A DNA stretch of 64,000 nt, taken from positions 124,001 to 188,000 of the forward strand of contig CANMMR010000001.1 of the NCBI GenBank assembly GCA_947499095.1. The letters run 5' to 3'. The notes below the pieces were generated by a model. It was given only the letters and a program-made list of their open reading frames with translations. It ran no database searches and was not told the DNA's origin. How positions within the stretch are numbered: the stretch's first letter is position 1; every line of letters begins with the position of its first letter. The DNA is from an uncultured Erythrobacter sp. (GTDB taxonomy: Bacteria > Pseudomonadota > Alphaproteobacteria > Sphingomonadales > Sphingomonadaceae). Below, in pieces: positions 32,549 through 41,397 of this stretch. The translations under genes and the position numbers were made by a program.

Positions 32549-34888
32549 ATGGCCACGCGCGCTGGCGCAGCACCCGACTGGCGGGCGGCATTCCGCCGCT
32601 CCTTCCGCCGCGCCACGCATATGGCGGGGGCGGGACTGCTGTTTGCGCTGCTGCTCTTCCTGACCCTGTCGCTAGCCAGTTACACGCAGACCGATCCCAG
32701 CCCCTCCACCGCCGCCGACGGCACCGATATCGGCAACTGGATGGGCCTCTCCGGAGCCTGGGCCGCCGAACGCGCGCTCAATTTCTTCGGCATCACCGCC
32801 GCGCTGTTGCTGCCATTGCTCTATATTTCCGCGCGCCGGCTATGGACCGGCGTGGAAGACGATGACGAGCAGGAGACGCCCGGCCGCTGGTGGGGCCCCT
32901 TCGCCATGCTGCTGGCGGCCATGGTGCTGCTCGGCTCCGTGCTCGCCCTGCTGTTCGATCCCGCGACGGGCAGCTTGCCTGCGGGGCTCGGGGGCCTGTT
33001 CGGTCAGCTGGGCGGTCTCGGGATAGAGGCCGTGGCCGCGCGGTTCGGCGAGGCAGCATCGGGCTGGATCGTGCTGGCGCTGGCGCTGGTCGCGTTGGCC
33101 GGCGGGATCGCGCTCGTCACGCGTGTCTTCGCCATCGACTGGGCGCAGTTCCTGACCCTGCCCGATTTCGTCAAGCGCCGCCCGGCGCTGGTCGATACTG
33201 ACCTGCCGCTGGTCCCCAAGCGCCAGAAGCGCGCCAAGCCGGCAGCAGCCGACGAAGAGGACGAGGCCGATCCGGTCGAGTTTCGCGAACCGCGCCGCGC
33301 ACCGGAGATCGCCGATCCAGCACCCATGCCCGCCCAACCGAAACCGGCCAAGGCCAAGCAGCGGGACATGTTCGCCAATTACCAGCTACCGACGCTGGAA
33401 CTGCTCGACGATCCGCCGGAGAATTCCGCGCCCAAGCTCGACAAGATGGCGCTGGAGCGGAACGCCCGCCTGCTCGAAAACGTGCTCGACGATTTCAACG
33501 TGAAGGGCGAGATCACCGCCGTTCGCGCCGGGCCTGTGGTCACCATGTACGAGCTGGAGCCCGCCCCCGGCATCAAGGCCAGCCGCGTGGTCGGCCTCGC
33601 CGAAGACATCGCGCGCAACATGAGCGCGATCAGCGCCCGCGTCTCGCCCATTCCGGGCAAGACCGTGATCGGCATCGAACTGCCCAATGCGGACCGCCAG
33701 ATGGTCAGCTACAAGCAGCTGGCGAGCAGCGGGGCCTTCGTCGATCATTCGGGCAGCCTGCCGATGATCCTGGGCAAGGATATCGCGGGCGAGCCGATCG
33801 TCGCCGATCTTGCCGCCATGCCCCACCTTCTGGTCGCGGGCACCACCGGCAGCGGCAAGTCGGTCGGCCTCAATGCCATCCTGCTGTCGCTGCTTTACCG
33901 CTTCACGCCCGACGAATGCCGCCTGATCCTGATCGATCCCAAGGTGCTGGAGCTCAAGACCTACGACGACATTCCCCACCTTCTCAGCCCCGTGGTGACC
34001 GAACCGCACAAGAGCGTGCGCGCCTTGAAATGGGCGGTCGAGGAGATGGAGAAGCGCTATCGCATGATGTCGAGCGTGAATTCGCGCAACATCGCCGGCT
34101 TCAACGAGAAGGTGAAGAAAGCAGCCGAGAAGGGCAAACCGCTCGGCCGCCGGGTGCAGACCGGCTTCGATCCCGAAACCGGCGAAGAAATCTACGAGGA
34201 AGAGCAGCTCGATTACGAACCGCTGCCGCTGATCGTGCTGATCGTCGACGAGCTGGCCGATTTGATGGTCACCGTTGGTAAGGAAATCGAGGTGCTGATC
34301 CAGCGCCTTTCGCAGAAGAGCCGCGCGGCCGGCATCCACCTGATCATGGCGACGCAGCGCCCCTCGGTCGACGTCATCACCGGCGTCATCAAGGCCAATT
34401 TGCCGACGCGGATCAGCTTCAAGGTCACCAGCCGCATCGACAGCCGCACGATCCTGGGCGAACAGGGCGCGGAGCAGCTGCTGGGCAAGGGCGACATGCT
34501 CTACAAGCCGAACACCGGCGCCATGCTGCGCGTGCACGGCCCCTTCGTCAGCGACGAGGAAGTCGAGAAAGTCGCCGATCATTGGCGCGAGCAGGGCAAG
34601 CCCGATTACGTCGATGCCGTCACCGAAGAGCCGGAAGACGGCGGCTACAGCTTCGAGGACGAGTTCACCGCATCCGACGATCCCGATGAGCGCAAGTATC
34701 GTCAGGCCTGCCAGATCGTGATCGAAAACCAGAAGGCCAGCGGATCGTGGCTCCAGCGCCAGATGGGCGTGGGCTACAACACCGCGGCCAAGTGGATCGA
34801 ACGGATGGAAAGCGAAGGGCTCGTCGGCCCGGCCAACCACGTCGGCCGCCGCGAGATCTTCCGCGACCAGGACGGCAATCCGATCTGA
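32549..34888 (+). CDS. ftsK: DNA translocase FtsK
   Basis: Septum-anchored motor that pumps DNA and helps resolve chromosome dimers at division. The 779 residues are the compact form. Four hydrophobic helices lie in 1-200, a short Pro/Ala/Lys-rich linker in about 220-270, and the FtsK motor follows with Walker A GTTGSGKS near 431, Walker B LIVLIVDELADLM, and MATQRPSVDVITGVIKANLP (20 residues). The C-terminal gamma winged helix is SGSWLQRQMGVGYNTAAKW. It is preceded by a 128-bp gap with small hairpins. It stands alone. Confidence 0.96.
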   Translation: MATRAGAAPDWRAAFRRSFRRATHMAGAGLLFALLLFLTLSLASYTQTDPSPSTAADGTDIGNWMGLSGAWAAERALNFFGITAALLLPLLYISARRLWTGVEDDDEQETPGRWWGPFAMLLAAMVLLGSVLALLFDPATGSLPAGLGGLFGQLGGLGIEAVAARFGEAASGWIVLALALVALAGGIALVTRVFAIDWAQFLTLPDFVKRRPALVDTDLPLVPKRQKRAKPAAADEEDEADPVEFREPRRAPEIADPAPMPAQPKPAKAKQRDMFANYQLPTLELLDDPPENSAPKLDKMALERNARLLENVLDDFNVKGEITAVRAGPVVTMYELEPAPGIKASRVVGLAEDIARNMSAISARVSPIPGKTVIGIELPNADRQMVSYKQLASSGAFVDHSGSLPMILGKDIAGEPIVADLAAMPHLLVAGTTGSGKSVGLNAILLSLLYRFTPDECRLILIDPKVLELKTYDDIPHLLSPVVTEPHKSVRALKWAVEEMEKRYRMMSSVNSRNIAGFNEKVKKAAEKGKPLGRRVQTGFDPETGEEIYEEEQLDYEPLPLIVLIVDELADLMVTVGKEIEVLIQRLSQKSRAAGIHLIMATQRPSVDVITGVIKANLPTRISFKVTSRIDSRTILGEQGAEQLLGKGDMLYKPNTGAMLRVHGPFVSDEEVEKVADHWREQGKPDYVDAVTEEPEDGGYSFEDEFTASDDPDERKYRQACQIVIENQKASGSWLQRQMGVGYNTAAKWIERMESEGLVGPANHVGRREIFRDQDGNPI

Positions 34889-34978
34889 TGCAGATCACGC
34901 GGCGCCGTCTTCGGCGCGCCGCCATAGCCGCTTCGATCCAGACGCATCGACCTAGACCGGTTGCCATATGGACTGCAC

Positions 34979-35047
34979 CCCCTCTCGGTCGACAGGTTTC
35001 GCTTGCGGACAGGCTTGTCCGTAATCTCGATGCGAACCTGAGAGGGG
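34979..35047 (+). promoter_or_regulatory. Structured 5' leader sequestering a Shine-Dalgarno sequence
   Basis: CCCCTCTC (34979-34986) pairs perfectly with GAGAGGGG (35040-35047), which is the Shine-Dalgarno region just 4 bases before the ATG at 35052. Inside, AGGTT-CGC (34994-35002, one T bulged) pairs with GCGAACCT (35032-35039), and CGGACA (35006-35011) pairs with TGTCCG (35016-35021) around a 4-base loop. The whole 69-base element would fold as one branched-free hairpin that hides the ribosome site. Pairing is directly visible; a regulatory role (temperature, ligand or trans-RNA) is inferred. Confidence 0.6.
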
Positions 35048-35051
35048 CACT

Positions 35052-35261
35052 ATGTACGCGTCAGACCATTCCGCATTCATCCGTTCAGCTCAATGCGCCG
35101 AACTCACTTTAGACGAAATCGAAACCGTCAATGGCGGCATCGTCCCGCTGGCCGCGCTTGGTGCGGTTGCAGCAACGACCGCGCTCATCGGTCTCGTCGA
35201 TGGGATCTTCACCGGCATCGCCGAAGACGAACAGCGCAAGGCCGAGCAGAACGCCGGCTGA
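35052..35261 (+). CDS. Double-glycine leader peptide 1 (bacteriocin-like)
   Basis: A 69-residue peptide with a class II bacteriocin-type leader: ELTLDEIETVNGG, with hydrophobic residues at the usual -4, -7 and -12-like positions, and cleavage expected after G29. The 40-residue core has no cysteine. It starts IVPLAALGAVAATTAL and contains two overlapping GxxxG motifs (GLVDGIFTG, residues 47-55), as in two-peptide bacteriocins; the last 14 residues are charged. No C39-peptidase ABC exporter is nearby, so export would rely on a transporter elsewhere. It is followed 34 bp later by a second such peptide. The leader is visible; antibacterial or signalling activity is inferred. Confidence 0.68.
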   Translation: MYASDHSAFIRSAQCAELTLDEIETVNGGIVPLAALGAVAATTALIGLVDGIFTGIAEDEQRKAEQNAG

Positions 35262-35295
35262 TCGCCAAAGAACAAATTTTCGAGAGGATTGAACA

Positions 35296-35505
35296 ATGAA
35301 CACTGCAAACACACCGACTACCGGCATCCAGTCGCTCGACAGCCGGGAAATCGATGCGACAAACGGGGGTGTACTGACAACCGTCCGGCTTCTGTGGACC
35401 CTCCGTGATGGCTATGTCGCGCTTTACGAAGGCGCGAAAGAGCTGGGTCGCGAACTCACGCGCACCACGCCGGACACCGAAGAGACCACGCAAGAAAGCT
35501 CGTAA
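35296..35505 (+). CDS. Double-glycine leader peptide 2 (bacteriocin-like)
   Basis: Also 69 residues, with the leader IQSLDSREIDATNGG and expected cleavage after G25. The 44-residue core begins VLTTVRLLWTLRDGYVALYE and is amphipathic with basic and aromatic residues, ending in a polar Thr/Glu-rich tail. It shares NGG with peptide 1, but the cores are unrelated. A GAGAGGA Shine-Dalgarno precedes the ATG. Order, spacing and matching leaders suggest a pair made together, as in class IIb bacteriocins. It could instead be a secreted signal. Confidence 0.62.
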   Translation: MNTANTPTTGIQSLDSREIDATNGGVLTTVRLLWTLRDGYVALYEGAKELGRELTRTTPDTEETTQESS

Positions 35506-35530
35506 GGTCCAGTCGGTCAGGGAGCAGATC

Positions 35531-35749
35531 ATGATACTATTTTCCAACCGCGTGATACCACTGGACCGGGCATTGACCGGTTCGCCGATCGACGTCGCCC
35601 AAATTTGGGGCAAGATGCGTGAGCATCCGTTCCAATTCGTGATGGAGGCGATTGCGCTCGGCCTGATGATCGTGGGGTTGATCAGCGCTCTAGGTCCGAT
35701 TTATCACACGGCCAAGTCGTTGGGGGAACGGCTGGTCAGCGTGGTCTGA
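35531..35749 (+). CDS. Small single-pass membrane protein (possible immunity protein)
   Basis: A 72-residue protein not recognised as any family. The first 35 residues are polar with one tryptophan; residues 36-57 form one clear transmembrane helix (FVMEAIALGLMIVGLISALG); the tail is short and basic. It starts at the ATG at 35531, preceded by AGGGAG. An open frame to 35405 overlaps peptide 2 out of frame and is not the gene. Its place right after two double-glycine peptides suggests a membrane immunity protein, which is a guess from context only. Confidence 0.55.
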   Translation: MILFSNRVIPLDRALTGSPIDVAQIWGKMREHPFQFVMEAIALGLMIVGLISALGPIYHTAKSLGERLVSVV

Positions 35750-35775
35750 CCGCCACCGCATTCGCGCGACTGCGG

Positions 35776-35803
35776 GGGGAGGTCGGCGAGCGCCGATCTC
35801 CCC
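35776..35803 (+). terminator. Strong 12-bp hairpin between small genes
   Basis: GGGGAGGTCGGC (35776-35787) pairs with GCCGATCTCCCC (35792-35803) over 12 positions, including one G-T wobble, around the loop GAGC. No T-run follows, and the AGAAGGAGCTGGAG Shine-Dalgarno of the next gene starts about 10 bases later. It could end or attenuate the peptide transcript, stabilise its 3' end, or regulate the 87-residue gene. Confidence 0.5.
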
Positions 35804-35825
35804 TCTTCGCCAGAAGGAGCTGGAG

Positions 35826-36089
35826 ATGACCGACACACCCACTTTTCGGATTCTGGACGTCGTCAAGAACGGCCTGTTGGCTCGTACTGTCCGCGTAGAC
35901 GTCGTCGTTCCGGGCGTGCGCCGGAATGTCCAGTTTAACGGTGCTTTCCCCAATCCGAACTGGACCGCTATCGAGGACCGCTGGCTGAACAAGGGAGACA
36001 TTTTCGAAGGCCGGATGGAAGGGGCGTTCGAGCTCGGCGATATCGTCGAGATGTCTCGCCTCTCGATGCTCGTGGATCGACGCGACTAG
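35826..36089 (+). CDS. Small protein of unknown function
   Basis: An 87-residue protein without signal peptide or membrane helix. It looks beta-rich (RTVRVDVVVPGVRRNVQFN, GDIFEGRMEGAFELGDIVEM) with a central NWTAIEDRWLNKG. A strong Shine-Dalgarno (AGAAGGAG) precedes the ATG. It lies 76 bp after the single-pass membrane protein, across a strong hairpin, and 83 bp before the DUF389 gene. I do not recognise the fold; an OB-like or small barrel protein would fit. It may or may not belong to the peptide cluster. Confidence 0.6.
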   Translation: MTDTPTFRILDVVKNGLLARTVRVDVVVPGVRRNVQFNGAFPNPNWTAIEDRWLNKGDIFEGRMEGAFELGDIVEMSRLSMLVDRRD

Positions 36090-36172
36090 ACACTAGGCGC
36101 ATCATCGCGGTCGATAACCCGCACAATGCGAAATTTTTCGCGACCCGCGCAAATATTCTCTCTAAGCGGCTT

Positions 36173-37723
36173 GTGATGCATCGTCCCGCCGCCCCGTCCA
36201 GCGACAAGACCGAACGCGAAACGCCGTCCTGGGTGCACAGCCCGATTGGTAGGGCCTTCGTTCCGCTGCGCCGCTGGTGGTTCGACAATGTTATCGAGGA
36301 CGTCAATCACACCGACGTGATCGCCCGCGTCGCGAGCGATTCGATGACCAGCCCCCGGTATATCTTCATGACGATGATGTCGGCGGGCATTGCCATTCTC
36401 GGCATGTTGCTATCATCGCCGGCGGTCGTGATCGGCGCCATGCTGCTGTCACCGTTGATGAGCCCGATCCTCGGCGCCGGTTTCGCCCTCGCCACCGGCA
36501 AGATCAAATGGCTGCAAATCAGCATCAAGGCGCTGGCAATCGGTTCGATCGCGGCGGTGGCATTTACCGCCCTCATCGTGCTGCTTTCGCCATTGAAAAT
36601 GGTGACGCCTGAAATTGCCGCGCGAACGCAGCCGAACCTGTTCGACCTGCTGGTCGCGCTGTTCTCCTCTCTTGCCGGGTCCTATGCAATGATCCGCGGG
36701 CGCGAGGGGACGATCGTCGGCGTGGCCATCGCGACGGCGCTGATGCCGCCGCTGGCTGCCGTGGGCTACGGGCTGGCAACGCTGAACTGGACGGTCTTCG
36801 GCGGCGCGCTGGCCCTCTACGTGACCAACTTCCTGACCATCGCGCTGACGGCCACGATCATGGCGCGGCTATACGGCTTCCGGACCGATCTCTCCACGCG
36901 CCAGGGCTGGTTCCAGAATGTCGGCATATTCGTCGTTTTCGTTGCGCTGGCGATTCCCCTGGGGTTTTCGCTCCGCGACATCGCGTTCGAGGCCAATGCG
37001 CAGCGGATCGTCCAGTCCTCCATCGCCGAAAGCTTTCCCGAAAGCGCGCGGATCAGCGATCTCAGTATCGACTGGAACAGCGAGCCGGCCACGATCAGCG
37101 CAACTGTCTTCACTCCCGATTTCAATGCGCAGGCGAATAGCGAAATTGGCCGTCGGCTCACGCAGCGGTTCGAAGAGAATGTCGCCGTTTCGCTGGACCA
37201 GTTTCGCGTAGGCGCCGATCCCGGCGCGGCGGAGCAGGCACAGCTTGCGCAGGCGGCTGCGGAACAGCAGGCGGCGGCCACCGAAGCGCAGATAAATTCG
37301 CTGATCGACCGGCTGGCACTCGTGGCGGGCACGGATCGCAGCGCAGTGACGGTAGATCGCAGCAATCGCAGGGCATCGGTCCAGGCAGCCGCTCTCCCCG
37401 GGCTAACCCTGGCCGGCTGGCAAGAACTGGCGGACCGCATCGGCCAGAACGCCCCTGACTGGACGATCGAGCTACGCCCTCCGGTCATGGCCCTGCCGCC
37501 GATCGAACTCGAAGAGGGCGAGCCCACCGCTGCCGGATCGCAGGCACGCACGACCGTGCTGTGGGCCGTCGGGGCGCTGGACTTGCCGGTGACGCTGGCC
37601 GGTGGGGGCGAGGCGGGCGATTCGCTTGCAACGGCATTGCGCTCCCAAGGAGCGCAGGTCACGCAAGTCGAGGGCGGCGCTGCCGACCGTATCGATGTGC
37701 GCTGGCAGGCCTTGCCGCAATAA
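36173..37723 (+). CDS. DUF389 / TIGR00341 family membrane protein
   Basis: A 516-residue protein. Residues about 70-280 carry the DUF389 membrane domain with six or so helices and conserved SSPAVVIGAMLLSPLMSPIL (20 residues) and GREGTIVGVAIATALMPPLA (20 residues). The C-terminal half is soluble, with a Gln/Ala-rich helix (about 355-385) followed by a tandem of BON- or OmpA-like alpha/beta segments. Function of the family is not established. A GTG or ATG near 36177 gives the best start; the ATG used begins MMHRPAAPSSDK. Confidence 0.82.
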   Translation: MMHRPAAPSSDKTERETPSWVHSPIGRAFVPLRRWWFDNVIEDVNHTDVIARVASDSMTSPRYIFMTMMSAGIAILGMLLSSPAVVIGAMLLSPLMSPILGAGFALATGKIKWLQISIKALAIGSIAAVAFTALIVLLSPLKMVTPEIAARTQPNLFDLLVALFSSLAGSYAMIRGREGTIVGVAIATALMPPLAAVGYGLATLNWTVFGGALALYVTNFLTIALTATIMARLYGFRTDLSTRQGWFQNVGIFVVFVALAIPLGFSLRDIAFEANAQRIVQSSIAESFPESARISDLSIDWNSEPATISATVFTPDFNAQANSEIGRRLTQRFEENVAVSLDQFRVGADPGAAEQAQLAQAAAEQQAAATEAQINSLIDRLALVAGTDRSAVTVDRSNRRASVQAAALPGLTLAGWQELADRIGQNAPDWTIELRPPVMALPPIELEEGEPTAAGSQARTTVLWAVGALDLPVTLAGGGEAGDSLATALRSQGAQVTQVEGGAADRIDVRWQALPQ

Positions 37724-37802
37724 GATTACAAACCCTTGCAGCACGCTTGCCGTAGCGGTATCGCGGTCCTAACCGCGTCGCGAGAGCAAGGAGATACTCG
37801 CG

Positions 37803-38918
37803 ATGCGCGTCGGCTGTCCGAAGGAAATCAAGAACCACGAATACCGCGTCGGCCTGACGCCGGAGAGCGCGCGCGAACTGACCGCGCGGGGCCACGAGGT
37901 GTGGATCGAGACCGAGGCCGGCTGCGGTATCGACGCGACCGACGCGCAATATGTCGCTGCCGGTGCGCAAATCGTCGACGGGCCGGACCCGATCTTCGCC
38001 GAATGCGAGATGGTGGTGAAGGTGAAGGAACCGCAGGCGGTGGAGCGCGCCAAGCTGCGCGAGGACCAGATCCTCTATACCTACCTCCACCTCGCGCCTG
38101 ATCCGGAGCAGACCAAGGACCTCGTCGCCAGCGGCGTGACGGCCATCGCCTATGAGACCGTGACCGGTCCGCGCGGCCAGCTGCCGCTGCTGAAGCCGAT
38201 GAGCCAAGTGGCCGGGCGCATGAGCGTGCAGGCAGGCGCCAGCGCGCTGGAAAAAGCGCACGGCGGCCGCGGGGTTCTGCTGGGCGGCGTACCGGGCGTG
38301 ATGCCGGGCAAGGTCGTCGTGATCGGCGGCGGCGTGGTCGGCTTCAATGCCGCGCAGATGGCGGTTGGCCTCGGCGCGGACGTGACGATCCTCGACCGCG
38401 ATCCCGAAGTGCTGGAAAAGGTTGGCACCTTCTTCGAAGCGCGGGCCTCCACCCGGTTCTCCAACCGCGCAAATCTCCATGATTCGGTTTGCCAAGCGGA
38501 CCTCGTCATCGGCGCGGTGCTGATCCCCGGTGCAGCGGCGCCCAAGCTGGTAACCCGCGAGATGCTCGGCGATATGCAGAAGGGCGCGGTGCTGGTCGAT
38601 GTCGCAATCGACCAGGGCGGCTGCTTCGAAACCAGCAAGCCGACCACCCATGCCGACCCGACCTATGTCGTCGATGATATCGTGCATTATTGCGTCGCCA
38701 ACATGCCCGGCGCCGTCGCGCGCACCAGCACCTATGCGCTAAACAACGTGACGCTACCACATGCGCTGCGCATCGCCGATCATGGCTGGAAAGAAGCGCT
38801 GCGCCGCGATCCGCACCTCGCCGAAGGTCTCAACGTGCACAAGGGCACCGTGACCTATGAAGCCGTGGCGGAGGAGCTGGGCTACGAATACCGGACGGTC
38901 GCCGATATCCTCGGCTAG
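37803..38918 (+). CDS. ald: Alanine dehydrogenase
   Basis: NAD-dependent enzyme interconverting alanine with pyruvate plus ammonia. The 371 residues are full length. [20 protein letters not shown] is the N-terminal signature, KVKEPQ and YTYLHLAPD carry the pyruvate-binding Lys and His, [21 protein letters not shown] (cited as [18 protein letters not shown]) is the Rossmann loop, and [14 protein letters not shown] contains the catalytic Asp. A perfect hairpin CGCGGT/ACCGCG lies upstream at 37762-37777, and a GGAG-type SD precedes the ATG. It overlaps the convergent thioesterase by 4 bp. Confidence 0.96.
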   Translation: MRVGCPKEIKNHEYRVGLTPESARELTARGHEVWIETEAGCGIDATDAQYVAAGAQIVDGPDPIFAECEMVVKVKEPQAVERAKLREDQILYTYLHLAPDPEQTKDLVASGVTAIAYETVTGPRGQLPLLKPMSQVAGRMSVQAGASALEKAHGGRGVLLGGVPGVMPGKVVVIGGGVVGFNAAQMAVGLGADVTILDRDPEVLEKVGTFFEARASTRFSNRANLHDSVCQADLVIGAVLIPGAAAPKLVTREMLGDMQKGAVLVDVAIDQGGCFETSKPTTHADPTYVVDDIVHYCVANMPGAVARTSTYALNNVTLPHALRIADHGWKEALRRDPHLAEGLNVHKGTVTYEAVAEELGYEYRTVADILG

Positions 38919-39310
38919 GTAAACGGCGCGAGCACATCCGGGCGAACCCGCGCGAGGCGCTGCGTTGCCCGGTCGAGCATCGCCCAGCTCGTCGTCGCGG
39001 AGACGATGATCTTGCCCTCGGTATCGCGAAACTCGACGCGGCGGGTGGATTGCGCGCCCCGTGGCGGCCCTTCGATCCAAGTCGTACCGGTCACGGTGTC
39101 GCCTTGGGCAATATTACCGCGATAATCGATCTCGTGCCGCGTCACGACCCAGAAAAACGCCTCGCGGTCGGCTGGCCGCGCCGCCGTGTCCCAATGCGCA
39201 GTCGCCATGTCCTGAATCCACTGCACCCACACGGCATTGTTCACATGGCCGAGCTCGTCGATGTGCGCAGGGGACGCGGTGAAAGTCTTTTCGAAAGTCG
39301 GGGGCGTCAC
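38915..39310 (-). CDS. Acyl-CoA thioesterase, hotdog fold
   Basis: A 131-residue hotdog-fold protein of the 4-hydroxybenzoyl-CoA thioesterase/YbgC type. The motif HIDELGHVNNAVWVQWIQDM contains the catalytic Asp-like residue position of that group (DELGHVNN), followed by the EIDYRGNIAQGDTVTG strand. The GTG start at 39310 overlaps the stop of oligopeptidase B (GTGA). The substrate is unknown. Confidence 0.87.
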   Translation of the reverse strand: MTPPTFEKTFTASPAHIDELGHVNNAVWVQWIQDMATAHWDTAARPADREAFFWVVTRHEIDYRGNIAQGDTVTGTTWIEGPPRGAQSTRRVEFRDTEGKIIVSATTSWAMLDRATQRLARVRPDVLAPFT

Positions 39311-41397
39311 GACGCGACGCCCAGCTGCCACAGCACGAAGGCAACCTCTTCCGCCGCCTCGCGAATGCTTTCGAAGCGGCCCGACTTGCCGCCGTGGCCT
39401 GCGCCCATATTGGTCTTGAGCAGCAGCTCGTTGTCGTCGGTCTTCAGCTCGCGCAGCTTGGCGACCCATTTGGCCGGCTCCCAATAGGTCACCCGCGGAT
39501 CGTTGAGGCCGGCGGTCACCAGCATCGGCGGATAATCCTGCGGCACCACCTGGTCGTAGGGGGAATAGCTCAGGATATAGGCGAAGGCCTGCTTCGACAG
39601 GATCGGATTGCCCCATTCGGGCCACTCGCCCGGCGTCAGCGGCAGGCTTTCGTCGAGCATGGTCGCGAGCACGTCGACGAAAGGCACATGCGCCACGATT
39701 GCGCCCCATAGCTGCGGATCGGTATTGGCGACCACACCCATCAACTCGCCGCCTGCCGAGCCGCCGGAGATGCTGATCCTGCCCTCTTCGGTATAGCCCT
39801 TGGCCGCGAGTCCTTTCGCGACATCGACGAAATCGGTGAAAGTGTTCAGCCGCTCGTTGAGCTTGCCCTGAAGGTACCATTTGCGGCCCAGATCGTCGCC
39901 GCCGCGGATATGGGCGATGGCATAGGCGAACCCGCGATCGACCAGGCTGAGGCGCGTGGTCGAGAAGCCCGGGGGCACCGCGAAACCATACGCGCCATAG
40001 GCATAGAGATGCAGCGGGCCGGGGCCTTCAGGGCGGTCTTTGCGCATCACCACGCTGACCGGGATCATGGTCCCGTCGCGCGCCTTGATCTCGACGCGTT
40101 CGGTGGTGTAGGCTTCGGGGTCGTAGCCGCTCGGAATTTCCTGCTGCTTGAGCAGTTCCAGCTCGCCGCTTTCGACGTGATAGTCGAACACCGAATCCGG
40201 CGTGACCATGCTCTGGTAGGACAGGCGCAGCTTGTCCTGATGGTATTCGGGGTTGTTGGTCAGCCCCGCCGTGAAGCTTGCCTCGGCGAAGGCTATCGGC
40301 TTCACCAGGTCGGGCTGCGCGTAAGACCGCAGCTGGATCTGGTCGAGGCCCTTCACGCGCCCTTCGGTGACGAAGAAATCGCGGTAGAGTTCGAACCCAT
40401 CGAGATAGAATTCGTCCGACCCTTCGATCAGCGTCTCCCACGTATCGGGCGTATCGAGCGGAGCGGTGGCGAGGCGGAAATTGACGTGGTCGTCATTGGT
40501 GTGGACCCACAGCGTGCCGTCGCGCACGTCGACATCGTATTCGACGCCCTTCATGCGCGGCTTGACGAGAATCGGCTCGGCAGTCGGATCGTCTGCCGGC
40601 ACCAGCCGCACTTCGCTGGTCTCGTTGTCGCCGGTCGATATGACGAGCCAGTCTTCCTGCGCGCTCAGTCCGGCACCGACGCGGAAGCCCTCGTCCAGCG
40701 TCTCGCGATAGAGTTCGACATCGTCCGACAGCGGCGTGCCCAGCACGTGCAGCGTCGCGTCGTGGACGCGCCAGTTTGCGTCGGCGAGGCCATAGACCAG
40801 CGCCGTATCGCTCATCACCCAGACGAGGCCCGACAGCGTGCCGGGGATCGCATCGGGCAAGTGCTCGCCCGTCTCGAGGTTTTTCACCCGCGCGGTGAAC
40901 CGCTCCGACCCATTGGTGTCGACCGAGTAGGCGAGCAGCTTGCCGTTCTGCGAGACCGAGAACGTGCCCAGCCGGAAATATTCGTGTCCCTCGGCCAGTT
41001 CGTTTTCGTCGAGGATCAGCTGGTCTTCACCACCCCCGACAGGCTTGCGGAAGTATTTGCGATACTCCGCCCCTTCCTCGAATTCGGACCAGTAGAGGAA
41101 GTCGCCCCGGCGCTGGGGTACGGTCGAATCGTCCTCCTTGATGCGCGCCTTCATTTCCTTGAACAGTTCGTCGATCAGGTCCTGCTGCGGCGCCATCCGC
41201 GCTTCGAACCACGCATTCTCCGCTTCGAGATGCGCGAGCACGTCCTTGTCCTCGACCGTCGGATAGCCGGGATCGCGCAGCCAGGCATAGGGATCGGCGA
41301 TGGTGATCCCGTGGTGCGAATAGGAAAAGTCGCGTTTCTCGGCCTTGGGCGGCGCGGCGGGGCGGCTGGTCGAAATGGGAGAACTCCTTGGCGTCAC
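39307..41397 (-). CDS. ptrB: Oligopeptidase B (S9 family serine peptidase)
   Basis: Cytoplasmic or periplasmic peptidase that cuts short peptides after Arg or Lys. The 696 residues comprise an N-terminal beta-propeller (to about 420) and an alpha/beta-hydrolase domain. The triad is S547 in GGSAGGEL, D633 in GLNDPRV and H668 in GAGHGGKSG. The acidic stretch FTDFVDVAKGLAAKGY precedes the nucleophile, as in the family. No signal peptide is evident. It is coupled to the thioesterase gene and is divergent from aminopeptidase P with 133 bp between them, so both peptidases may share a control region. Confidence 0.94.
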   Translation of the reverse strand: MTPRSSPISTSRPAAPPKAEKRDFSYSHHGITIADPYAWLRDPGYPTVEDKDVLAHLEAENAWFEARMAPQQDLIDELFKEMKARIKEDDSTVPQRRGDFLYWSEFEEGAEYRKYFRKPVGGGEDQLILDENELAEGHEYFRLGTFSVSQNGKLLAYSVDTNGSERFTARVKNLETGEHLPDAIPGTLSGLVWVMSDTALVYGLADANWRVHDATLHVLGTPLSDDVELYRETLDEGFRVGAGLSAQEDWLVISTGDNETSEVRLVPADDPTAEPILVKPRMKGVEYDVDVRDGTLWVHTNDDHVNFRLATAPLDTPDTWETLIEGSDEFYLDGFELYRDFFVTEGRVKGLDQIQLRSYAQPDLVKPIAFAEASFTAGLTNNPEYHQDKLRLSYQSMVTPDSVFDYHVESGELELLKQQEIPSGYDPEAYTTERVEIKARDGTMIPVSVVMRKDRPEGPGPLHLYAYGAYGFAVPPGFSTTRLSLVDRGFAYAIAHIRGGDDLGRKWYLQGKLNERLNTFTDFVDVAKGLAAKGYTEEGRISISGGSAGGELMGVVANTDPQLWGAIVAHVPFVDVLATMLDESLPLTPGEWPEWGNPILSKQAFAYILSYSPYDQVVPQDYPPMLVTAGLNDPRVTYWEPAKWVAKLRELKTDDNELLLKTNMGAGHGGKSGRFESIREAAEEVAFVLWQLGVAS

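Noticed and set aside
35090..35327. Minus-strand small frames opposite the double-glycine peptides
   Set aside because: The plus-strand peptides have Shine-Dalgarno sequences and leader motifs; the antisense frames have neither.
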